A stretch of 64,000 nucleotides of DNA from Proteromonas lacertae (taxonomy: Eukaryota > Sar > Bigyra > Opalinata > Proteromonadidae), in the NCBI GenBank assembly GCA_002245135.1, contig NGBS01001174.1, forward strand, positions 62,001 through 126,000, in the 5' to 3' direction. The notes under the pieces were generated by a model. That model was given only the letters and a program-made list of their open reading frames with translations, was not told where the DNA came from and made no database searches. This document shows positions 23,522 through 32,497 of the stretch, piece by piece. Each line of letters starts with the position of its first letter. The first letter of the stretch is position 1. A program made the position numbers and the translations under genes.

Positions 23522-23558
23522 TGTTCTTATTCCTTCATCTCTACCATATAAATCATAA
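22590..23558 (+). CDS. Membrane-anchored papain-like protein, Ser for Cys (copy C, right palindrome arm, short tail)
   Basis: 310 residues; exons 22590-23305 and 23342-23558. Signal peptide, papain-like luminal domain, TM helix and Cys clusters are identical to copy B. The cytoplasmic tail is cut to about ten residues after HPEKKEV (VLIPSSLPYKS) and lacks the whole Gln/Pro/Tyr-rich region of copies A and B. The change falls exactly at the edge of the inverted repeat (23521), so the duplication or conversion event itself created the new tail. The Ser-for-Cys and Tyr-for-Trp substitutions are shared by all three copies, so they predate the duplication and argue that the inactive or altered site is maintained. 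Confidence 0.87.
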
Positions 23559-23652
23559 TATATTTATATATATTGTTGAATTAATATTTAAAAATAAAAT
23601 AATCACATAAAAATAATAATTAAAGATTAAAAAAACATTAAAAATGAATAAA

Positions 23653-24708
23653 TTATTCATCTTGATCATAAGATTCATCTTCTTCCATTTCTTTTTCATC
23701 TTCTTCATTAAGTTTATTAATTAAATCATCAAATTCTTGATCATCTTTTTCATTTACCATTTTTGCTTCAGACTTAACACTACAATGACCACCAACTTCA
23801 TTCAACTTCTGTTTAATTACTTCAATTGCTTTATTTACTACTTCAATTCCTTGATTCTTATCTGCAACATTTGTTTGAATAATATAATGTGGAGATGATA
23901 TTAATTTAATCTATTTTTATTATTAATAATAATAACAATTATTATTATACAGAAAGTGGTACTTGGGGAGTGCTTAATTTCAATCCTTCAGTTAATGCAT
24001 TCTTTATACCAATTATACCTTCTTGACTAAAACAGGTTATATCCATTTCAGCTCTTATTCTTACATCTTGTTTAGCCATCTTTGCTTTTATCTTATCTTT
24101 TAAAGATTCTAATATTTCTGGATTTACATCTAATCCTTTGAATACTGAATCATCTCCGTTTAATATATAAGCTCTGAAAGCATTGTAACAGTGTTTGTAT
24201 TTGTGTGTTAATGGCCATACGATTTTTTCATATAATGAAAGAATTGGAGTTGAATTCTTTATAGCTACATAACGTATGATTGTTTGGACTAATTTAGACA
24301 TATTGTATTTTTGTAATGCTTTTGGTATATCTTCTGGTTGCACTCTTCTTTTACTTAAATCAATATATCCTTTTTCTTTATCCACTCTCAATACCATCAC
24401 TACTTCATCTTTACCTTTTCTTAATATTTTTGAGGCTGATCTAATACGACGGGCAGAAAGCTCTGACTTTAGAATCATACCACTAATATTGTTGTATTCC
24501 AATAATTGAACGTATGCACATACTTCTTCATATCTTGCAAAATTATAAAATGCAATAAAATATACTCCATAACTTTAACAACAACAAGATCTTCGATTTC
24601 TGGATACTCGTTTTCGTAATATCTACAACTGTATTCTTTCAAGGTCTCTAAATCGAAATCTTGTCTTTCTTCTACAGCATCACTCGACGTTGGCTCTTCT
24701 GAACTCAT
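23653..24708 (-). CDS. EIF2S1: Translation initiation factor eIF2, alpha subunit
   Basis: 327 residues from three exons (introns 24565-24534 and 23950-23911). It delivers initiator tRNA to the ribosome as part of the eIF2 heterotrimer. The N-terminal S1 domain reads CRYYENEYPEIEDLVVVKVM, then after the intron YEEVCAYVQLLEYNNISGMI and SELSARRIRSASK, where the Ser of SELS is the regulated Ser51 of other eukaryotes, followed by DKEKGYIDLSKRRV. The helical domain and C-terminal alpha-beta domain follow (GGHCSVKSEA), with an acidic end (EEDEKEMEEDESYDQDE) as in other family members. Length is close to the usual ~310-330. Its start codon is only 40 bp from that of the divergent BCD1 gene. Conservation of the Ser51 site implies control by an eIF2 kinase. 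Confidence 0.96.
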
Positions 24709-24748
24709 GCTAAATTCTTTGGTAATTTACTGTCAATTTACACTTAAT
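24709..24748. promoter_or_regulatory. 40-bp bidirectional promoter of eIF2-alpha and BCD1
   Basis: Only 40 bases separate the two divergent ATGs. The region has TTTACTGTCAATTTACACTT and no TATA box clear enough to name. Both products serve ribosome function (translation initiation and snoRNP assembly), so co-expression is plausible. Confidence 0.55.
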
Positions 24749-25761
24749 ATGTCAGAAGTATTAATCTCATTTTATTCTATTTATAGAAAATTGTTGAAGA
24801 TAAAAATATCATCAGTCAGATATCAAATATACTTGAAACTGATTTAGCTAATTTAAAAGATTCCACAGTTAATACAAATGAAGAAGTAACAAAAAAACAG
24901 ACTAATAATGTGAATATAAAAGAAAAAAGATTAATTAAATGTGAAATATGTAATGAAAACCAATCAAAATATACATGTCCAAAATGTTTATTAAGAACTT
25001 GTAGTTTAGAGTGTGTTAAAAAACACAAAGAATTAGTATTTATATATTCTATAATAATATCATGTTGCTTATAGTATAATTGTAATGGTGAAAAAGATCC
25101 AGCAGTTTATATAGATTTAAAAGACATGTCATATGATACATTGCTGGATGGTATATATTTCTAATCTGTTTATTTTATTTTATTAGATTATCATTTTCTA
25201 CAGAATGTTGAAAGACAAACTGATAAAATGAAAAGAACTGAATCTACTATAACTCAAAACCAAAATCCACATGGTTCTAAAAGAAATAAAACTGAACGTC
25301 CTATTAAAACTATTCTACAAAAGCAATTGAAGAAATATGATATAACATATGAATATTTACCAGAAATATTTTCAAAAAGTAAAATTAATAGAAGTTACTA
25401 TCATAAGAAAGAAAATGTCATTTATTGGACTTTAGAGTTTACTATTTGTAATGATTTAGTTTTATATTTGAATAAAGTGGATGATAATTTATTATTAAAA
25501 GATGTATATAGTAATTTATTAACAGAAAACAAAAAATTGGATGTTTTAAATTCTCAATACAAAAAATTTGTTGATACTGATTGTTCTCTACTGTTGTTTT
25601 TATTATATAAAGAACATAGCCAAGCTAACAAGCCTATGCATTATATTTTGGATATTAATAAGAGTTTAAGAGAGAATCTAATAAACAAAACAATACTAGA
25701 ATTTCCTAGAGTTAAGATAATACTTCCATCAGATTTAAACAAATATAATATTACTAACTAA
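24749..25761 (+). CDS. BCD1: Box C/D snoRNA protein 1 (zf-HIT family)
   Basis: 302 residues, four exons (introns 24758-24786, 25036-25074, 25151-25186); the first exon codes only MSE. BCD1/ZNHIT6 is an assembly factor for box C/D snoRNPs, which methylate rRNA. The zf-HIT domain at residues ~50-90 has the expected Cys/His pattern: CEICNENQSKYTCPKC, CSLECVKKHKEL, YNCNG. The family segment follows the finger: DPAVYIDLKDMSYDTLLDDY and HFLQNVERQTDKMKR, then KYDITYEYLPEIFSKSKINR, where other BCD1 proteins have a similar block, and a C-terminal region with WTLEF. Spliced length is exactly 303 codons. The Nopp140-like gene 2 kb downstream also concerns snoRNPs, though no operon is implied. Confidence 0.93.
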
Positions 25762-25871
25762 AGAAATCGTGTGTGTATTTTTATGTTTTTTATTGAAATG
25801 GGTTTTTCAAAATTTTCGTTCATACACCAAAAGAGTGACGAGCTAGGGTTGAACTGTGTTTATTTTCAATT

Positions 25872-27664
25872 ATGAATAAAACTCTTTGTGGTATATTTTA
25901 TTCAATTATTATCTAGTTTTCTTGACCTTCATTGCTGTCTGTTATTCTTCAGAATTTCAAAAGTGTTATGTGAAGAATAGAAATATCAAACCACTCATTA
26001 AATCAAGACTTCCCCACGAATATTTAAAGAAGAGTGAAGTTTCAGAATCATATGATATTAGAAATATCAATGGAAGAAATATGGCTTCAATCACAAGAAA
26101 TCAACATATACCCAACTATTGTGGAGCTTGTTGGTCTTTTTCTGCAACAGCGACAATAAATGATCGTTTAAAATTAGCAACCAATGCCAGTTGGCCAGAA
26201 GCTGATTTATCCATGCAAGTAATACTTAATTGTGATAAGAATGATAATGGTTGTCATGGTGGTGATATGATGAGTGCATTTGAATTTATTCATAGCCAAG
26301 GAGGTATTCCAGATGAGACTTGTCAAATTTATACTGCTACAGGACATGACACAGGTGAGAAGTGTGAAGACACGAACATATGTAGAGATTGTAACAGACA
26401 AGTAGGTTGTTTTGCTGTAAAAAATTATACAAAATACGATATTGAAGAATATGGAGAAGTAAGTGGTGAAGATAATATGAAAGCTGAAATATATGCAAGA
26501 GGACCAATATCCTGTGGTATAGCAGTAACAGAAGACTTAGTGTACAATTATACAGGTGGAATCTATGAAGATAAAACAGGATATAAGGATATTAACCATG
26601 GTATAACTATAGAAGGATGGGGAGTAGAGAATGGTAAGAAATATTGGATAGTAAGAAACAGTTGGGGAAAACACTGGGGTGAAGAAGGATGGTTTAGAAT
26701 TATACGTGGTGTTGATAACTTAGGTATTGAAGAAGATTGTAGTTGGGCTGTACCAAAAATACCAAAAGAGAAAATGACTGAAGAATATAAACGAAAGAAT
26801 TTAAGAAGTCAAACATCAAATATCAAGAGTAATAATGAAAATAAATTCCAAGCTTGTCGATTAGGAAAGAATCAATGGAAAAAGACTGTTATTAGATCAC
26901 CATTACCACATACTTATATCAAGAAATCTGAACTTCCAGAAATATTAGATTATAGAAACTTCAAGGGAATGAATTTATTAACATGGAATAAGAATCAACA
27001 TATCCCTCAATATTGTGGAAGTTGTTGGGCACAAGCTGTAACTTCCATGTTAAGTGATCGTTTGACAATAATGAGAAATGGATCATGGCCTTCTATTGAT
27101 TTATCACCTCAAGTATTAATCAATTGTGGTGATGCTGGTGATTGTAATGGTGGAATGCCAAGTGAAGCATTAAAATGGATTTACAGCAATGGTATAACAG
27201 ATCAAACCTGTGAACCATATACTGCAAAGAATGATGAATGTAAACCACTTGGACAATGTTATGATTGTTTACCTTCAAATACTTCATTTACACCAGGTGA
27301 ATGTAATGCAGTTAAAAAATATAGATCTTATGGAGTTAAAGAGTTTGGTGAAATACAAGGAGCTGATAAAATGAAAGCTGAAATATATGCTAGAGGTCCA
27401 ATATCCTGTGGTATTATGGCTACTGGTAGTTTTGTAGATTATAAAGGAGGAATATATAGTGAAGAAAGTACATTTGTTTGGCCAAATCATGAAATTGAAG
27501 TTGTTGGTTGGGGAAAAGAAGGAAATACTGAGTATTGGATTGGTAGAAATAGTTGGGGTAGTTATTGGGGAATTAATGGATTCTTTTATATTGAGATGTA
27601 CAATAATAATTTGGGAATTGAAGATGATTGTAGTTGGGGTGTTCCTACTTATGATAATCATTAA
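25872..27664 (+). CDS. Double-headed cathepsin X/Z (two tandem C1A peptidase domains)
   Basis: 588 residues. A signal peptide (MNKTLCVFLTFIAVCYSS) is made only after removing a 26-nt intron at 25891-25916. Cathepsin X/Z is a lysosomal carboxypeptidase. Domain 1 (~residues 30-300) has the HIP loop and active Cys in NQHIPNYCGACWSF, the His in DINHGITIEGWG and the Asn in VRNSWGKHWGE. Domain 2 (~320-588) repeats this: NQHIPQYCGSCWAQ, WPNHEIEVVGWG, GRNSWGSYWG. Both keep the HIP insertion that defines the X/Z group, and both triads look intact. The domains share blocks such as KAEIYARGPISCGI. A basic linker (EEYKRKNLRSQTSNIKSN) joins them and might be a cleavage site. This contrasts with the upstream papain-like trio, whose nucleophile is lost. 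Confidence 0.94.
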
Positions 27665-27876
27665 GTACTATAATATGGTTTGTTTAATTACTTTTTTGTT
27701 TCGGAAATATTTAAAACTATAAACTAAACTAGTGTTTTAAATATCTCACATTATTCTAGCTAAGATCATAATTAATTATAATAATAGAAAATGTAAAAGA
27801 TGTAAATATTTTTGACATGATTGTCATAATTACTTGCATTTTGACATAATTTTATTTTAGTTTTGTGAAGGTAATT

Positions 27877-29578
27877 ATGGCTACTAAAAGAAAAATTCAA
27901 GAAATTTTATATAATTCTTTAGAGAGCGAAGGATTTCATGAGTTAGCTAAGAAATTAAAGAAAGAGATTAATGTATTTATTTAGATACTAATATATAGCT
28001 TGATAATGTTGAAGAAAAATTAACAATAACTGATTTATTAAAACAAAATAATAAAATGGAAACATCAAATGACTCTACTTCAGAATCATCTGATTCTGAA
28101 GATGAAAAACCAAAGACAACAATATCAAAGAAAGAAGAAAGTTCCTCTGATTCTTCTGATTCCTCTGATTCTTCAGATAGTGAAGATGAAAAACCCAAGA
28201 CAACCACAGCTGCCAAGAAAGAAGAAAGTTCCTCTGATTCTTCAGACTCTTCAGATGATGAAGATGAAAAACCCAAGACAACAACAGCAGCCAAGAAAGA
28301 TAGTTCATCTGATTCTTCTGATTCTTCAGATAGTGAAGATGAAAAACCCAAGACAACCACAGTTGCCAAGAAAGAAGAAAGTTCCTCTGATTCTTCAGAC
28401 TCTTCAGATGATGAAGATGAAAAACCCAAGACAACCACAGTTGCCAAGAAAGATAGTTCTTCTGATTCTTCTGATTCCTCTGATGATGAAGATGAAAAAC
28501 CAACCACAACAACAGCAGCCAAGAAAGATAGTTCATCTGATTCTTCTGATTCTTCAGATAGTGAAGATGAAAAACCCAAGACAACCACAGTTGCCAAGAA
28601 AGAAGAAAGTTCCTCTGATTCTTCAGACTCTTCAGATGATGAAGATGAAAAACCAACCACAACAACAACTGCCAAGAAAGATAGTTCTTCTGATTCTTCT
28701 GATTCCTCTGATGATGAAGATGAAAAACCAACCACAACAACAGCAGCCAAGAAAGATAGTTCATCTGATTCTTCTGATTCTTCAGATAGTGAAGATGAAA
28801 AACCAACCACAACAACAGCAGCCAAGAAAGATAGTTCATCTGATTCTTCTGATTCTTCAGATAGTGAAGATGAAAAACCCAAGACAACAACAGCCAAGAA
28901 AGAAAGTTCCTCTGATTCTTCTGATTCCTCTGATGATGAAGATGAAAAACCAACCACAACAACAACTGCCAAGAAAGATAGTTCTTCTGATTCTTCTGAT
29001 TCCTCTGATGATGAAGATGAAAAACCCAAGACAACCACAGCTGCCAAGAAAGAAAGTTCTTCAGATTCTTCTGATTCTTCAGACTCTTCAGATGATGAAG
29101 ATGAAAAACCAAAATCCACAACAGCTGCCAAGAAAGATAGTTCATCTGATTCTTCAGACTCTTCAGATGATGAAGATGAAAAACCAACCACAACAACAAC
29201 TGCCAAGAAAGATAGTTCTTCTGATTCTTCTGATTCCTCTGATGATGAAGATGAAAAACCCAAGACAACCACAGCTGCCAAAGAAAGTTCTTCAGATTCT
29301 TCTGATTCTTCAGACTCTTCAGATGATGAAGATGAAAAACCAAAATCCACAACAGCTGCCAAGAAAGATAGTTCATCTGATTCTTCAGACTCTTCAGATG
29401 ATGAAGATGAAAAACCAACCACAACCAACAACTGCCAAGAAAGATAGTTCTTATTCTTCTGATTCCTCTGAAATGATGATATGAAAAGCTTCAGAAGAGG
29501 AGATTTCAGATTTATAGAGGAGGACAAATAGATCCACATCAAAATAATGCCATCAAATTTGACAGTGATGATGAATAA
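27877..29578 (+). CDS. Nopp140/SRP40-like nucleolar phosphoprotein with broken 3' end
   Basis: A short first exon (MATKRKIQEILYNSLESEGF, LisH-like) is joined by removing a 26-nt intron (27973-27998) to LDNVEEKLTITDLL and then about 18 Ser/Asp/Glu plus Lys/Pro/Thr repeats. This is the plan of Nopp140/SRP40, a CK2-phosphorylated chaperone of snoRNPs between nucleolus and Cajal bodies. The family C-terminus is recognisable at 29518-29578 (RGGQIDPHQNNAIKFDSDDE then TAA), but is not in frame with the repeats. One extra C near 29425 (ACAACC for ACAAC of sister repeats) shifts the frame and gives a stop at 29447; further indels lie near 29475 and 29510, and most of the SRP40 C-terminal domain is absent. 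Either this is assembly error in a repeat or the gene has a damaged end. Confidence 0.72.
28080..29427 (+). repeat. Tandem repeat array, ~18 units of about 70-85 bp, coding for SSSDSSDSSDDEDEKPKTTT-type units
   Basis: Each unit has a Ser/Asp block, EDEKP, then a Thr-rich and Ala-Lys-Lys block. Units vary in Ser block length and in TTTAAKK versus TTTVAKKEE endings, with higher-order patterns: neighbouring pairs and triplets recur, as expected from unequal crossing over. Long open frames in other frames and on the minus strand are by-products of the repeat. Confidence 0.92.
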
Positions 29579-29701
29579 ATTTTAGAAAATATGTAATTAA
29601 CCGCTTTTGTTTTGTTTTTTTCTAATTATTAATATTTTTATAGTATTGTTAATCTTTTCAATTCTTAATACAATAGAAATGATATAAATAAATAAGATAA
29701 A

Positions 29702-30375
29702 TTAATCTTCATCACTAAAATACCCATCTTTTTCTACTATCTTTTTTGTTCTACCCTTTTCTTCTTGAACAATGTTTGTTACTTCTTCAACTCTCTCAGG
29801 AGATGAACACCAAGCGTCATTTTCTTCACCAAGATATTCATCCTCATTTTCGTTTATTTTCCTCTTCTTATTCTTCTTTTGAGGTTTTTCAGGTGCTTCT
29901 CTTGAACCTAACATGTTCTTCGGACAATCATATGAATAATGACCAACTTCTCCACATTCAAAACAGATTTTCTTTGCTGTATATTTTCTTTTTCTAATAA
30001 ATTCACCACTACGTCCATTATCTTTAGCCATATCGACTTTTAGTTTAAATTTCTAAATAATTAATGAACAAATTCATACATCCAATTCAAATCCATCCAT
30101 AGTTGATGCAGCCTTTACAGCATCTTCAATACTAATATATATTTATCTCCAAATTGATATACTTTGAAAATTGAACCCAAGCCACTCCTTTACTTTCTCT
30201 TGTTGTTTTATCTCTCATTATAGTAACTCTATTATATTTATATAGTTTAGAAAGAATACCTAGCTATTTTACCAAATCTCTCAAACAATTGAGCTACATC
30301 ATTATTAGTGTATGAATATGGTAACATTTTTATGTGTATAGTAGATTTTATTGGAGCAAAACCCTCATTTGGCAT
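29702..30375 (-). CDS. ZCRB1: U11/U12 snRNP 31K-like protein (RRM plus CCHC zinc knuckle)
   Basis: A component of the minor (U12-type) spliceosome. Four exons; introns 30259-30229, 30162-30132 and 30079-30053. The start [20 protein letters not shown] is followed by an RRM ([52 protein letters not shown]), then [15 protein letters not shown], the zinc knuckle [31 protein letters not shown], a Lys/Glu-rich segment and the end GYFSDED. The order and wording, including KNMLG after the knuckle and the terminal YFSDE, match animal and plant ZCRB1 closely, which separates it from general RRM/CCHC proteins. Its length (~195 residues) is near the family's. It implies that U12-type introns exist or existed in this genome. 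Confidence 0.94.
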
Positions 30376-30535
30376 TATTCGATGAGATAATCGATAATTA
30401 AAAATAAAAATGATCAAACAAGAATCAAACATTTACATTCTTTTTTTAATGTTTTTCTATTCAATTTCTTCAATCAGCACAACATGTAGAAATAAATTTA
30501 AAACTTTCAATTATTTATATACCCTTTTTTTAATT

Positions 30536-32434
30536 TTATAACACATTCCATAAAATAATACTTCCATCATCACCAACAGAACAAATTTGTTTATCATCTG
30601 GAGAAAATTTCAACGACATTACAGTTCCTGAATGTCCAACACCATCAAAAATAGGTCTAAATGTTCTATAATCCCACAATCTCACCACTTGTCCAGTTCC
30701 TCCTGTAGCAAATAATGTTCCACTGTGATTACAATCAACAGTCATTCCTTCTGAACCATGAGGTAATGTTTGAATTGGTTGAGGGGTTCTTAAATCCCAT
30801 AAATGAACCAATTGATCTTGTCCAACACTAACAATTCTATTTTGATCTGCACTTAATGAACAACAATTTATAGAACCCATCTTTGTTACTAAAGCAGAAA
30901 TTCTTTTTTCATTTCTTAAATCCCAACATAATATTGATCTATCTCTACCAGATGTTATACAATGTGTATCATCACTAAATATATCAATAGAAGTAATGGG
31001 CAATGTATGTTCTCTTAAGCTACACATCATTTCTCTTGTTCTAAGTTCCCATATTCTCAATTCACCACTTTCACCAGCAGAAACTAAAAATCTTTGATTA
31101 TTAGACATTCTTAATGCAGAACATCCTTCTCTATGACATTCTTTTAATGTCCATAACATTTCACCAGTATCACTGGAATGAGATGTAATAAAACCTCTAC
31201 TCCAACATGTATATAAACAATCTAATGAATAAGCAATACTCATTGGATGACCAAATTCAGTTGTAAATACTTTAGTCACTACTCTATAATCAGATGCATT
31301 CCATAATCGTATTGTATCATCATAACTTACAGTTGCGAAATAATCAGAAGATTCTGGAGCATATGATATATATTTCACTAAAGCAGTATGACTTTCAGAA
31401 TGTTGAATATAATTTAATATTTCATTAGAAGGAGTAATATTGGTTAATTGTTCAGGCAATTTTATTTTATACATAAATCCATCTGATGTTCCAGCTAATG
31501 CCATCGTTCCAGAAGTTGTACAGGTAATAGATGTAACAGCTCCATGTAATCCTCTACACATTGCTCTATCAAGAAATGTGATTTTTGAACCTCTATGTCC
31601 TCCTATCATATCAAAATACAATACTTCACCATAACCACCACCTATTAATATTCCATTTGGCAATGAACATACACTTTGTACTCCACTTTGACAATTACCA
31701 ATATTAGCATAAAAACTACGATGTCTTACTGATATAATAATAACATCTCCTGTAGTAGTACCTGCATATAAGAATTGTCTATCTTTACTAAATACAAGAC
31801 ACGTATAATCTCTTACTATTGCTGAACCTGTTGCTATTTTATCATGTCCTGTTGTTCCCATAAATGGATCTAAGTTCCAAAATTCGATGGTTTGCCTTCC
31901 TGCTGTTGCAAATAAATAACATTGTGTATCGTGCATTTTTATATCTTTCACCATTCCTCCAAATGCTACAAAACTACAGGGATTTGGACTGACTGGAACT
32001 GCTGTTACTATATTACCTGTGTATAAATCCCATACAATTAATTTACCATCTTTTACATCTCCTATACTACACAACAATCTTTCATCATCTGAAAATGATA
32101 GAGCTGAAACACCCCAATCATGTTCACAGAATCTGTAAACTATTTGATTTGTTTGTTTATCCCATACTAGTACATCGGAATTTGGACCATATTGTCCAGT
32201 CGCAAATATGTTACCTGAATTAGAATATGCTATACATGATATTAAATCATCATGACCTCTAAAAAAAACTTGGTCATGATAATCATCCATATCTGCCAAT
32301 ATTGAACTCGAACCAGCAACATAAATCATCTTGTTTGGTATTTGAGGATGACAATATATGCTATTACGCACACATCCACTATAAGCAATACAATGTTCCA
32401 TCTCAATTTCTGGTAAACTATGTGGTTGTGCCAT
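30536..32434 (-). CDS. CFAP52: Cilia- and flagella-associated protein 52 (WDR16), WD40 repeat protein
   Basis: 632 residues, one exon, full length for the family (~620). CFAP52 is a microtubule inner protein of ciliary doublets. The start PEIEMEHCIAYSGCVRNSIY and GHDDLISCIAYSNSGNIFAT, GQYGPNSDVLVWDK, HDWGVSALSFSDDERLL are typical of it. WD40 repeats run through to the end (WDLRNEKRISAL, WDLRTPQPIQTL, WDYRTFRPIF, SVGDDGSIILWNVL), forming two beta-propellers. Its presence says the organism builds motile cilia or flagella at some stage. Unlike nearly all neighbours it has no intron. It shares a 63-bp divergent promoter region with the mitochondrial RNA polymerase gene. Confidence 0.96.
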   Translation of the reverse strand: MAQPHSLPEIEMEHCIAYSGCVRNSIYCHPQIPNKMIYVAGSSSILADMDDYHDQVFFRGHDDLISCIAYSNSGNIFATGQYGPNSDVLVWDKQTNQIVYRFCEHDWGVSALSFSDDERLLCSIGDVKDGKLIVWDLYTGNIVTAVPVSPNPCSFVAFGGMVKDIKMHDTQCYLFATAGRQTIEFWNLDPFMGTTGHDKIATGSAIVRDYTCLVFSKDRQFLYAGTTTGDVIIISVRHRSFYANIGNCQSGVQSVCSLPNGILIGGGYGEVLYFDMIGGHRGSKITFLDRAMCRGLHGAVTSITCTTSGTMALAGTSDGFMYKIKLPEQLTNITPSNEILNYIQHSESHTALVKYISYAPESSDYFATVSYDDTIRLWNASDYRVVTKVFTTEFGHPMSIAYSLDCLYTCWSRGFITSHSSDTGEMLWTLKECHREGCSALRMSNNQRFLVSAGESGELRIWELRTREMMCSLREHTLPITSIDIFSDDTHCITSGRDRSILCWDLRNEKRISALVTKMGSINCCSLSADQNRIVSVGQDQLVHLWDLRTPQPIQTLPHGSEGMTVDCNHSGTLFATGGTGQVVRLWDYRTFRPIFDGVGHSGTVMSLKFSPDDKQICSVGDDGSIILWNVL

Positions 32435-32497
32435 TTCGATTTAAAAATCAAATTAAAAACGGATTTTTTCTAAAAATATATCCGTTTCCATTTCGAA
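32435..32497. promoter_or_regulatory. 63-bp divergent promoter region with dyad symmetry (CFAP52/POLRMT)
   Basis: The ends are mirror images: CATTTCG (32432-32438) and CGAAATG (32494-32500) include both start codons. Inside, AAACGGAT (32457-32464) and ATCCGTTT (32480-32487) form a perfect dyad with a 15-base spacer. This could be one or two binding sites serving both genes. Confidence 0.5.

Noticed and set aside
18858-23558. The papain-like trio as active digestive cysteine proteases
   Set aside because: The Cys25 equivalent is Ser in all copies, the next Trp is Tyr and no propeptide is evident; the true active C1A enzyme nearby is the tandem cathepsin at 25872-27664.
28080-29427. A CRISPR-like array
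   Set aside because: Units are contiguous and protein-coding, with no unique spacers between identical repeats, and the DNA is eukaryotic.
27977-29542. Long open frames on the minus strand and in a second plus frame over the Ser/Asp array
   Set aside because: They are shadows of a short-period coding repeat: low-complexity products with no family resemblance, whereas the chosen frame has a start exon, intron and Nopp140-like composition.
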